DNA of 64,000 nucleotides from Boswellia sacra (Eukaryota; Streptophyta; Magnoliopsida; Sapindales; Burseraceae). Below the pieces are notes generated by a model. The model searched no databases and had not been told where the DNA came from. It was given only the letters and a program-made list of their open reading frames with translations. The position numbers and the translations under genes were made by a program. Positions 41,223 to 52,260 of this stretch are shown here, one piece after another. Numbering within the stretch: position 1 is the first letter of the stretch; the number at the start of each line of letters is the position of its first letter. The stretch lies in NCBI GenBank assembly GCA_013180625.2, contig SNVD02011423.1, positions 248,001 to 312,000 on the forward strand. Direction: 5' to 3'.

Positions 41223-41574
41223 GGCCCATTGACATGTAAGCACCGTTCTACAATTTCCGGCCAAATTACTGGAGAAGTCGCACTGGCCGGCGGTTGAGGG
41301 GCTAGCTTCTTTGCTTCTGGGTAGTACTTGTTCACCTTCTCTGTTTCTCCTTTTCTTCTCCGCTTTTCCCCAATTTATATGATTAATTGAATTTGTCTCT
41401 GAATTTCTCTTCTGCGTGTTTATTTCTTGAAACTTGTTTAATTTTGTCTCTTTGGCATTCAAACTTAAAATCATCACTCATATATTTTTCGCCTCCCTAC
41501 ATCAAGTTTATCTCATTTTATCAATTTTAGTTGATTTTGTTCGTTTTGCTTTGCTTTTATCTTGAATTTTCGAG
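41223..41574 (+). promoter_or_regulatory. Likely promoter and 5' leader exon of DPH7
   Basis: GGCCCA at 41223-41228 fits the site II motif common in promoters of plant housekeeping and translation-linked genes. It is followed by a CT-rich leader-like stretch ending CGAG|GTAAGT, a consensus donor at 41575. The acceptor TTTTTTTGTAG ends at 46506, 70 bp before the DPH7 start codon. A ~4.9 kb 5' UTR intron would join them. This is inference; transcript reads would decide. Confidence 0.4.
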
Positions 41575-43503
41575 GTAAGTAGAACCTCTGTTTGGTTGCT
41601 GAGAAAGTTAGGAGAAAAATGAAGGAAATTTTTAAGTGTTACGCTTTCTGTTCTTCTTTCACTTAGCTTAAAATCTGTAGCTATTAGGTAGTTTGTTTGT
41701 TGCCTTAAACAGATCAACGTGGACATCTTTTGATTATCTTTATCTGGCTGTTGTTTGAGAATTTGTTTGGAGTTAGATTTTGTTCGTTTTGCTTTGCTTT
41801 TATCTTGAATTTGGTTCGATTTTTTTTTTTTTTTTTTTTTTGAATTCCAGTTGCAGATTCTTATTTATTTGTTTATGCTTAGTAAGCGTTTGATAAAATG
41901 CCTTTTAGTTTGAATGGTAAACTCACATTTTTCTTAGATGACTCTAAGTCGTCTTAATATATATACCTATACGTCTTTAGGTTAGGGTTGAATTTAGAAT
42001 ATATGTACTTAATCTGAGTTTGAATGGTTTTGAGAAATGAGATTTGAGATCCATCGTGCATGTATGCTACATTGATAAAGGTTAGAATTTAGATCGCATA
42101 AAAATTGAGACATTAGAGTTCTAGTCCATGAACTGAACCAAGTTATAGATTAGGGGGATACAGCTAATTAAACACATTGTTTTGTTGTATTTCTGAGAGA
42201 TTATTTTAGTTATAGATTTAAGTCATCAATATATTACACTGGTACAAAATTAATTATACAAAAATTTGGCCGAATTGGGTTGGTTTGCTTTGAATCTGGT
42301 ATACTTTTATATCCAGTTTGGTTGTACTTGTAATTATGCTTAGATACGCTAACTTGTCTCATAATCTGGCTTGAAGTGAGGATATCAATCGTGCTAAGAT
42401 TGTGCTTGACAGCCATGAAAGCACCAAATATTGGACAAGCTGCAGGGTCCTTAAAAGGATATGAACAACTATACCAAATTGAGTGTTTAACAACAGGTCC
42501 AAGACCCTAGCAGCTTGCAGACCCTTCGGCTTTCATGCTAAAGAGTGAAATTTTGACAACCAGTTTCATGGCCAAAATCTGTATAGAAAGATAAGGAACC
42601 TTCAAATCCTAACCATAGGGCCCAGCGAGGCTTGGCTTTTAATCTTGACCAAGAGACAAAAAAGCATTATATAGATTATAGAAAGAGTGATGAGTATTGA
42701 ATTGCACACTAATACATTTACAACTGTTAATGATTTGGACGTGCGTGGTTGTGCGTATTATGTACTATTAACTATTAAGGCCAAACTTATAAATGTTGAT
42801 TATCTCTTATGACTGGGCTTGAGGGTCTCAATTGGTTTTGCAACTTGTGGGGAACTTACAAGACAATAAGGAAGCTTGAGATGATCTTGCATGCATATAT
42901 GTCATACCAATGGAATATATCTTTATTGAGACTACAAGCTAGTAATCTAGAATTTGCCATAATTTGGCACTTGGATTATTCATATAATTAAATGGAGAAT
43001 GGATTGATAGTGATCATGATTTTATTAGAAAGCAAATTGGTGAAAGTCTAAAAAGATATGCTAATTAGATGTTAGATTCTTCTCTTTTGGGTAAGGAGAC
43101 ATTAGATATATTCTTTTTGTGCTTTGATTTAATTGTTAATTCAAAACCCGTGCATTTCAACTGTTGCTTACTCTTCAATTACAGTACTATTAACACACTT
43201 TTGGAATTCATTCTAGCTAGATAGTCTTTTTATTTCTTTTCGTTTATGATATTATATCGTTACCCACATGGCTTGGGAAAACTTTTAAACCATAAAAATT
43301 ATCTTACAATTAATATGATTTTTGTTCTAAAAATGCTATGTCATAAACTAATTAAAAAGTTAAAAAAAAAAAAAATTCAACCCAGTATATAAATATAATT
43401 GGCTATGGGTAGATGAGAGAAGTCAAATTTATAAGGAATTCTCTCTCTTCCTCTTTGTCTTTGTCTATATCTTAGTATCATCAAAAAGAAAATAGTTTCT
43501 AGT

Positions 43504-44176
43504 TAGGGATGGCAATTTTTCTCGTATGGTCCGGGTACCCGGATTTTCCTCGGTCAATCCGGGTGAAAAAAACCCGGATTTTGCCAGAAGAAAATCCGGA
43601 TGCGGGGATTTTCAAGAAGAAATAGTCTGGGTGTGGTATTGCTAATAAACCGCGCACCCGGCCCGCACCCGCATAATTCAAGCCATTTATCAAGAAAATA
43701 TATATATGTACCAAGACTTGAACCCATGACTTAGAAGTTAAATTTTAACTATTAACCACCAAACCACATATCTTTTTACTATTAAAATTGGTAGACAAGT
43801 TTATTATTTTTTATATAATTTAATTAAAACTAATTAATCAAGTAATATATTGTGTTTGGACTTAGGTGTTGAAAAACACATCATACAAGCTTTTCCACAA
43901 TTACGAAGCACATCTTTATAGTATATTAAGCAATCTTATTTTATTTGATTCATTTCAAAGAGTTAAAAAAAAAAAAAGTGGGGAAAATCCGGGGTTTTTT
44001 CCCAGTGCGGTGCGGGTGCGGTATGTACAATCTCAAAACCCGCAAATACTCGCACCGGAAAAAACCCGGAAAAATCCGGAGGTTTTACAGGGACTGGGGG
44101 GGAATTTTTTTGTCCGGTGTAGGTGCGGAAATGTCAAACCCGCACCTGCACCCGCACCCGAATTTTGCCATCCCTA
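43504..44176. mobile_element. Non-autonomous hAT element nested inside the CACTA region
   Basis: 673 bp, with ends TAGGGATGGCAATTTT and the inverse (AATTTTGCCATCCCTA). It is flanked by 8-bp duplications TTTCTAGT and TTCCTAGT (7 of 8 identical), the size made by hAT transposases. The subterminal parts are rich in CCGGATTTTC and CCCGCACCC words. Frames inside reflect this repeat composition. Confidence 0.85.
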
Positions 44177-44692
44177 TTCCTAGTAAAAAAAGAAAACGTG
44201 AAAGAGCAGATATAGTAATCATACAACAATAATTGTTATTTTATTATTATTATTATTGGCTATTATTTATATGAAGATAAAGATGGGGATAAACTATTTG
44301 ATTGCTATGTTCAATATAAAGATTTAACTTGCAAATGATCTTGGGACGCATGAACTTAGTTGATTACAAAACTCTTTATGGGCTAGCGTGAAGAAATGCA
44401 TACCTTTTTCATATCCAGGCTATAGCCGTTTAACGTTGCCTAACTGGTTGATTTTGTTTATTATTATTTTTCTCTAAAATTTTTTGGTTCTTTACATCAG
44501 CTTGGCCTGCCACTATTGGAATGTGACTCTTATCACCAATCGGTGCAATAAATGCAATAGAGAAAATAGAGTTTACATCATGAAGGTGGTTAATGCTAAT
44601 AGAGATTAATGCATGGAATGGATTTCAAAGTGAAATGATTGAATAGCAGAAAAATTGGGTGAAAATTTGGTGCTTCGAGCTCATTGAAAGGT

Positions 44693-44728
<36 letters not shown>

Positions 44729-45589
44729 CCTGGAGGTTTGGCATGACAAGAGCGCAAGTGTTTGGCATTGTTACGGAGAATAGAAAGCAAAAGCAATCTA
44801 ACATTGTGGATTTTAAGGTAAATAAATGAATATTTTTTGATTTATTTGATGACCAAAGTTTGTAATTTAATGTTTTATACTAATTTTGGTCTAAGTAAAT
44901 ATTATTTTACATTGTTATACTTAATTTCATAACGATATTTTATATTCTTGTACTTGACTTGGTTTTATAAGGACAAGAGGTCCCATAGGTATTTTGATTG
45001 CATGAATAGTTATTAGGAGTGTTTTTATTTTTATTTTATTTTATTGGGCTTCATCAATGTATAGACAAAATTCAGCCTTTTTTTTTTTAAAAGATCTTAG
45101 ACATTGTGCATTATACTTTTTATTGTAAATGAATAGAGTATAAGAATATGTCATTATATATATATATATATTAGATCAAACATTTTGAAGTTGCTTATGT
45201 AGGATTTGTTCATGATTGTTTGGAAATTTCATCCATCAAGTTGCTTGAAGAAGATGATTTTGTCGGAGGATTTTGTAAGATTTATTCAATTGTAATTTCC
45301 ACAAAATACATACATCTCACGCTTAAGTATGTTTTATTTGTTTACATTTTCTTTAAGTCATTTAGGATAGTATTACAAATTACAAGTACTTGTATTCTTA
45401 ACATTTGAGATAATATTTATCTTAATACAAATTTGTACATTTATTATGTATTTTTCAATAATTAATATAGTAATGTGTATGATCAAAATGAACCGTTATT
45501 ACAAATTAACCAAAAGAAATGGAAATTTAATAATAAATATTGTATTTTTCTGCATCAAATAAATCTTATAAGACTTTTAGTGATGTGCA

Positions 45590-45960
45590 AAGCTTGTTAA
45601 AATCATTTATTATGCACCTTTTAGCAACGCGCGATATGCGTTGCTATTAACATATACAACAACGTGGAATGCGTTGCTGAAACTTTATTACTGTCTGACT
45701 TTTTGCAATGCGTAATGCTTGTTGCCATTAAGATATACATTGTGCATTGCATGATGTTGAAACTCTATTGCTATACGTCTTTTTGCAACGTATAATGCAC
45801 GTTGCCGAAAGCTATTCTGCAATGTGTAGAGCTGCATTTCGCAACGTAGGCGTGCGAGTTGCTGAAAGTTAGGGACTTTCTGTAGCACAAAGAACAACAA
45901 TGCTCATCTGCGCGTTGCGAAAACCTTTTACCAATGCAAAATACCTGTTGCCGTATCCTT
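45590..45960. repeat. CACTA subterminal repeats
   Basis: Repeated GCAACG, GCAATGCG and CGTTGC words in both orientations at intervals of roughly 15-40 bp, next to the right CACTA terminus. In known CACTA elements such arrays bind the transposase. Confidence 0.65.
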
Positions 45961-46523
45961 TTTTACTTGTAGTGCTATTATGCTCCAACTGTTAGAAGTT
46001 TCTGTGAAGATTTTTAATAGATAAATGATTTTCCTTTACACTATATAATGTTTTCAGGAAATGATTTACTTAAATACCCTTATCTCCACTTTCTGAGTTT
46101 TATACTCACATTTCTTTTAAAATCTTTCCTCTGCAAGTGAAGTCATTTTTTAATCTAGTTAGCAACTTGAAGTCAAGCATCAGATGGTACAAGGATGTAA
46201 TTAGTATTTTATTTAATATTGTTATCAGACATGTTAGAAATTTTTATTTGTTGATCTTTTTGGGAGTTTTATTGTATATTTATTGATCACTTTCAAATTT
46301 ACCTTATGTAAGAGATAAAAGTTAAATAATAGTTTTAGCCGCACAATTTGCTCGTGTGTAGGTAAGGACGGGTCGTGTCATAAAGTCTTTATCGTAATTG
46401 GCCACATTTGCTACTATTTGATTAACTTCAAAGTTGGAGCCAATTCCCAACTGATATAGAGGTCAACTATCTCTTCTTTTGTTTTTATTTATTTATTTTT
46501 TTGTAGCACACACCAGCTGTTTG

Positions 46524-46562
46524 ATGAAATTTCACTTACAAATTGTTATGCAAATTGTTTGA
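46524..46562 (+). other. Short upstream ORF before DPH7
   Basis: ATG at 46524 opens a 12-residue frame ending TGA at 46560-46562, 14 bases before the main start. If the leader exon begins at 46507 it would be translated first and could lower DPH7 output. This depends on the true transcript start. Confidence 0.45.
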
Positions 46563-46576
46563 AAAGTTATCTAGGC

Positions 46577-47809
46577 ATGGATGTGGCTCAGTGCAATCTA
46601 GACGGCAATGCTGACGCTGTTGAGTTTTGTCCACATGATGGATACCAGCATGTTCTCGCGGCTTCTACCTATACTTTACAAGAAGGTGACAAGCCGAGTC
46701 GAACGGGAAGCATCTTGTTGTTCAATGTCGATGCTGAAGAAAATGAGCTTGAGCAGTTTTATAGGGTGGATACAGCAGGAATATTTGATATTAAATGGAG
46801 CCCAGTTGGTAGTAATGCCAGTGCTGCTCCTTTCCTTGCTCAAGCTGATGCTGATGGTTGCGTGAAAGTTTACAGCTTGGAGTGCTTTGAGTCGGAAGCC
46901 AGAGGTATACACGTTAAAGTTTTTGTTTATTTATTTATTATATATTTTTCGATCAAAATAGTTTTGACTTCCAAGTACTTGAAATTGCTATTATGTCTTA
47001 GGTTACATTTTAAGAATATTATGTTGCTTATCAGTTGCAAAATTAGCTTTGCTTTTATTTATTAATTTTTTTAATTTATGAATATTGCAGGGGGTTGTCT
47101 GAGAGAGATTAATTGTGAGAAGATCAGCTCTTCCATGTGCCTTTTCTTGGATTGGAACCCATCAGCCACATCCATCTCTGTGGGGTTTTCTGATGGTTCT
47201 GTCTCGATTATGTCCTTTGTGGAGTCCAGACTCGAAATTCTACAAGAATGGAAAGCGCATGATTTTGAGCTGTGGGCGACTTCATTTGACATTCACCAAC
47301 CGGATTTGGTGTACACTGGCTCAGATGACTGCAAGTTCAGTTGTTGGGATATAAGGGATAGTCCATTCAAATTGGCTTTTCAGAACTCCAAGATCCACAA
47401 AATGGGTGTTTGTTCCATTGCAAAGAGCCCTACTGATCCTAACACTTTACTTACTGGTAGCTATGATGAGTACTTGAGGGTATGGGATGTAAGATCAATC
47501 TCAAAACCAGTTAATGAAACTTCAGTTTGTTTAGCGGGAGGAGTTTGGAGAATCAAGCACCATCCTTTCGTTCCAGGCTTGGTCTTGGCAGCTTGTATGC
47601 ACAATGGATTTGCTGTTGTCAAGGTTGAAGGGGGGAAAGCTGAAGTGATTGAAACTTATACTAAGCATGGCTCCCTTGCTTATGGTGCAGATTGGCAGAG
47701 AGGGGGCTCGTCCCAGGGAGAAGAAAGAAAGAATAGTTTGGTGGCTACTTGTTCTTTTTATGATCGTCTTCTTCGAATTTGGATACCAGAAAGCGATATT
47801 CTAACATGA
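46577..47809 (+). CDS. DPH7: Diphthine methylesterase DPH7 (WDR85 homologue), 2 exons
   Basis: Exons 46577-46904 and 47091-47809, phase 1 junction, 348 residues. The protein is a WD40 propeller with typical endings KFSCWDIRD and YLRVWDVRS. The N-terminus MDVAQCNLDGNADAVEFCPH and the C-terminal TCSFYDRLLRIW fit the plant homologue of yeast/human DPH7. In the known pathway DPH7 removes the methyl ester from the diphthine intermediate on elongation factor 2 so that DPH6 can amidate it; it acts in the cytosol. I chose ATG 46577 because upstream in-frame codons have no ATG and the family start matches. An AATAAA at 48032-48037 is a possible polyadenylation signal. Recognition rests on recalled family similarity. 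Confidence 0.9.
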
Positions 47810-48587
47810 TTTGCTTCAGTTTAGTCGGACTTCATTGGGAGCCTCCTATTCTGGTGAATTTGCAAATACTGGGATGTTATTATGTTAGGTATAATTTTTA
47901 TTGAAAAATAATTAGTTATGTGGCTTTGCTGGATAACTTTATATTTTGTGTATAGAACTTGTATCTAAAATGGAGGTAGGACAGCCATCCTTAAAACAGG
48001 GGCCTCATTGTGCTAATATATTAGTTAAAAAAATAAAGTTGAGATGCTTATATATTCATGCGGGAAATTAAATATTCTCCTTCGAAACTGAATGATGGAT
48101 ATGGCTATGCTGTCGTTACTTTATACATCCTAGTCATGAACTGGAATTTATAATAATCCATCATAACCTTAATTGGGGGTTCCGGTTAGCTTTAGTAGCA
48201 CTTCCAAGAAGTCGTGGTCTCCCTAATCTTTTCTATTAGCACACAATTAACAACTTGCACTGAAAAAAGGGGGGAGAAATGCCGACATTAGATGTGTTTT
48301 ATAATAGAATATTTTATGAAGGTGAAGCATGCTTGTGAATGCTTTTTAGCTTGCATGGTCATAGTAAAAGTAGGAGGCTACTTTGGTTGTTTCTTGTTCG
48401 TACTGCTTCGGCATTTGCTTTTTTTGACTTTGATGCGTTCATAGCTTCACTTTTAGTCTCTCTAACTAGTACCCCAAATCACCAATTGGTGGTTATTTAT
48501 GAGCCATTTCAAACCCTACGCATAACAACATAATTATCAAAACATGCTCCCCAACTGAACTAATAACCCGTTATATGGGAGTGTTGC
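47810..48587. other. 3' flank of DPH7
   Basis: 3' UTR and intergenic sequence without another gene. AATAAA occurs at 48032-48037. A 64-codon frame at 48339-48533 has no recognisable feature. Confidence 0.5.
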
Positions 48588-51384
48588 TGGAGTGTAACGC
48601 CCCAAAATCGAAACATAAATATTGCTAAAACGCTAGGAAATCACTAATAATAAATCTCTAAACAAAAACTTCAGTAATCCTCCTTATTAGGAAAAAGTGA
48701 ACAGAACAATACTTTTAATGTCTCTCTAATCAAAACAAAATCTAAAAATCTAAAGTTCCAAACATAATTGCAATAAAAAAAATAATTTTCTTATTGTGTA
48801 ATTCCAAAAGAAAAGTATGAACTAAAGTCTCGACATCAACCAGCAAGCCCAACTACTAACTTCCGAGACTACTCTGCAAAATGTTAGAGACGAGGGGTGA
48901 GCCGTCAACTCAGTAAGTAAAATCATACATAACCATTAGTATCTTAAAACAATTATAAAAACTTCGCATAATTCATAGTTTAATACTTCAGGTCCAAAAT
49001 CATATCTTAATAAAAACGGAGTCATAAGCATTTGTAACACTTAAGATCAAAGAAATAATTCACAATCATTAAAGATAACAAAAAATATTTATCAACTCAT
49101 GTCACATAGTATCACCCGTAATCCCGGTGACCCGGCCCAGAAATATGTCACCTGTAATCCCGGTGACCCAACCCAAAAATATGTCACCTGTAATTAGGCT
49201 TAGAACCGGGGCGGGGCGGGTACGGGGCGATAGGTATCCAGCCCTGCCCCGCTCAAATTTTTTTTGCCCCACCCCGCCCTTTTGCCCCTTTGCGGGGAGG
49301 GGCGGGGCAAAAAAGTTTTGAGCAGATCCAGACCCGCCTCGCCCCGCCCCGTCCCTATTTATATTTTTTCAATCATACCGCTATAATCTTTATATTTTTG
49401 CAACTTCATCCCCTGTAACATTTATATCTTTGCAAATAACTCCCTTATCAATTTCTCATCATATCATTTATAACTATGATCATTTTTTAACAATCATAAA
49501 AACAATAAAGATTGTATATATTATACAAATTCAATTATTATAAAATACAAATATTTTATTTTGTTATTATAATATGACTAAATTGATGTTAATATACTAA
49601 AAGATGTTAATTATTAATTAAAATGTAGTTTTTATTAGAGTATTTGCATTGTTTGTAAAATTATTAAGAATTTATATATATAAAAAGTTTAACAAATATA
49701 ACCTAAAAAATTACTTCATAGTCCTAAAATTTTAAAATTTTATATATACACCCCTAAACCTTGCGGGGCGGGGCGGGTCTACGGGTCCAAGTGTTAGACC
49801 CAGACCCGGACCCGCCCCGGTCGGGGCAAAAATTTTCTGCCCCAGACCCGCCCCTATGATGCTCGCTTGACCCGCCCCATTGGGCCGCGTCTGATCGGGG
49901 CCTCGAACCCAATGGGGCAAATGCCCATGCCTACCTGTAATCCCGGTGACCCGGCCCAAAAGTATGTCACCTGTAATCCCGGTGATCCGGCCCAAAAAGT
50001 CGTGTGCACACTAATACCACAGTTAGGTTCAGAATTCATAACAGTATTCAGATATTATGGACAATGAGTCAAAACTTTCAAGAACCGTTTCAAATAACAC
50101 AAATCTCAAAGTAAATATACTAATAACTTTTCGTAGATAACAATAAGTTTGTCAAAAGTTCATTTCACTAAAACGGTTTTTAACATGAAAATGGTTTTTG
50201 AGAATCAATTTAAAAGCTTTGCTAAAACTCTAATTTCACAATTTATATTCTAAAACAGAAAATAATTCATATAATATCACATAAAAATAGTTCCTAACAA
50301 ATCAAAATATTTCTTAAGAACACATTACACTTTAATCATAGTACATGTATGATGTTACTTACCTTGATCGATCTAAAAAGAGAAATATCCTAGCTCCTAC
50401 TCGTCCAACGATTGTCCTAAGGCATAACCAGAAAACATGTCGATAAATTCATAAACTTAACGACTCAAGTGTTCCACAAAATTCCTTTAAATTTCCTAAA
50501 CAAACTGTTCTGTCTAAGTCTTATACCCTGAACAGAGGGGATTCCAAAAATTTTATAAATTTATATCTTAATCCGATTACTCTAGGATTTTTCAGAGGAG
50601 AACTAGACACATAAAGTATTCAATTAAAAATTTTTCAAAGCAAATTACATTCAGAAACTATTTTTAAATAATTTTCGTTTTCTGTCAGTAAAGTCTGTCC
50701 AGAATTTTCAGATTAAGATGTTTCAAATTAGAAATTTCATAACAATTATTCTACATGTTTAAAAATCATGAAAATTTACAGAAACATATATATCATCTTG
50801 AAAAAGTAGCATATAAAATTTGAGTAATTTCTGACTCCTCTAGCATGTGAAAAAAAATTCCGAAATTCGTAACATCCAGAAATCACAGTATTTTCCAGGA
50901 TTTCAACAGAGAGTTCAAAAATTCGTAATAAATTGAAATCTTAATATTTTTTTGTGAAATAAAATTTTACACGTTCATATATATGTCTATAAGAACATAT
51001 AAAAAGACCAGACTGAAAATCGAATTTTAAGTATCCTAATAAATTCAAAACTCCTAAGCTGTTCTTTAATCCTCTGTAGAAATCCTAGCATAAATCTAGG
51101 CAACAATAATTTCTAGTAAAAATTATTATATCAAACTAAAGAAATATAATCTTACCTTGAAATCTCTGAGTTTCAAAGCCTCCACCTAACTTTTACGTTA
51201 AAAACCCTATTTGCAATATTATAATATTGCTTATATACTAAATGAGGTTAAGGTATTCTAAAAGAGATAAAACTTCTACTTTAAATATAAATAATACTCT
51301 TTTTTTTATTAATTATAATCCTTGTCCAACTCCTACAAAGACTTTTATAGCTCTAAAAAAATTTTTTACGGTTGTTACATGGAG
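48588..51384. mobile_element. Solo LTR of the Ty3/gypsy family with TSD, interrupted by hAT
   Basis: 48593-51379 starts TGTAACGCCCCAAAATCG and ends GGTTGTTACA, matching the LTRs at 2708 and 9905 along its length. It is flanked by the 5-bp duplication TGGAG (48588-48592 and 51380-51384). There is no internal gag-pol, so it is the product of LTR-LTR recombination. It is more diverged than the full element's LTRs, hence older. It is 2,787 bp long because of the 739-bp hAT insertion at 49195-49933 and its 8-bp duplication. Confidence 0.93.
49187..49941. mobile_element. Non-autonomous hAT element inside the solo LTR
   Basis: 49195-49933 begins TAGGC and ends GCCTA, with GC-rich arms full of GGGGCGGGGC/GACCCGCCCC words and an AT-rich middle. 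The flanking 8-bp duplication CCTGTAAT (49187-49194 and 49934-49941) is perfect and derives from the LTR tandem repeat. The middle and right parts are homologous to 2120-2536. No transposase frame was found. Confidence 0.88.
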
Positions 51385-51659
51385 CCTGTCGAGTCAAAAG
51401 ATGAGAAACACAATTCCATTCTGTTCCTCAATATGGAAAACAAAAGATTTCGTTGTTTTGTTACCGTGAATTTTTTTCAAAAGATTGTACATTTTACTTC
51501 CATTTAGAGTAGTAATGATAATAGAATTGATTTGTATATTAATTTCTGATTTGAGTTAAAAAACTGAGACCTAAAATGGATCTAGATAGAGTTTAGGTCT
51601 CGGTAGACTTGGATCTTATAAAATAAAAAGTCATTTCACAATTAAAATTTACTAAATGA
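51385..51659. other. Intergenic spacer
   Basis: AT-rich sequence right of the solo LTR. Nothing recognised. Confidence 0.5.
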
Positions 51660-52260
51660 GTCGAAATATTACATTTTTGGGGCCATAACTATAATATGGC
51701 ATGTGTAATGGTCGATAAACATATAGAAGCGCCCCGGGTAGGGGGTTTGGAAATGATATGTGCAAAGAGCTTAAATGTCCTGTAAGCTCCTTACTTTGTT
51801 GGAGGTTTTTAAAGTTGCAAAGTCCGAAAGTAAAACCGTGGCAGATTGTAAAACCGTGGCAGATTGTGTGTCCAAAATAGATAATATCCAATAGTTGGCC
51901 GAGGTGTTGGGTCATGCGCTTGCATAAAGTTACCTCTTGAATAGGGATTACAAAGTGCTACAAATAATTGTAAAGTGCTACATGTGAGACTTATCAATCC
52001 TGTATAATCGGCTCTGGTGTCGGCCGTGAAATAGTTCAAAAGAATGCGGGGCTTTAACTTTTGGGATATTGAACCTCTCGATAAGTTGTTGTCGATGGGC
52101 TTGTAAGCAAGTTTCCTGGGGCATTGACTGGGGATCAGTGTTGATGTCCACACTAATGGGCAAGCGTTAGATTTAGCCTTGTCTTCATGGTAGATAGAAG
52201 GACAACGTTGGTCGTCCTTGTCCCCATGTTATGGACGAAGTTTGTCATACACCAAAAAAG
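51660..52260 (-). repeat. Degenerate dispersed repeat, unknown origin
   Basis: Read on the minus strand, about 51675-51895 resembles a widespread plant promoter-like repeat (GATATTxTCxxxTTTGG ... CCACGGTTTTA ... TAAAAACCTCC). It carries an 18-bp unit in tandem, seen as GTAAAACCGTGGCAGATT on the plus strand at about 51831-51866. The adjoining 51920-52240 has a more codon-like base composition and overlapping minus-strand frames but no domain I recognise. Confidence 0.4.

Larger units (their letters stand above)
40506..45974. mobile_element. Pair of CACTA-type ends (one composite element or two fragments)
   Basis: The left end CACTACAAGAAAAAT begins at 40506, and the right end TTTTTACTTGTAGTG finishes at 45974. 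These are the canonical CACTA (CMC) termini in inverted orientation. Right of centre, 45590-45960 carries many GCAACGxGxx/GCAATGCG subterminal repeats; a weaker set follows the left end to about 40710. The flanking triplets are ACA and CTA, not a clean 3-bp duplication, so one element is not proven. No TNP2-like transposase is visible. The enclosed 5.4 kb includes a promoter/leader-like region at 41.2-41.6 kb and a nested hAT element. Confidence 0.6.

Noticed and set aside
51652..52163. Overlapping minus-strand ORFs of 61-114 codons
   Set aside because: Composition is somewhat codon-like but no family is recognised and the neighbourhood looks like a decayed repeat; listed as a repeat and a finding instead.
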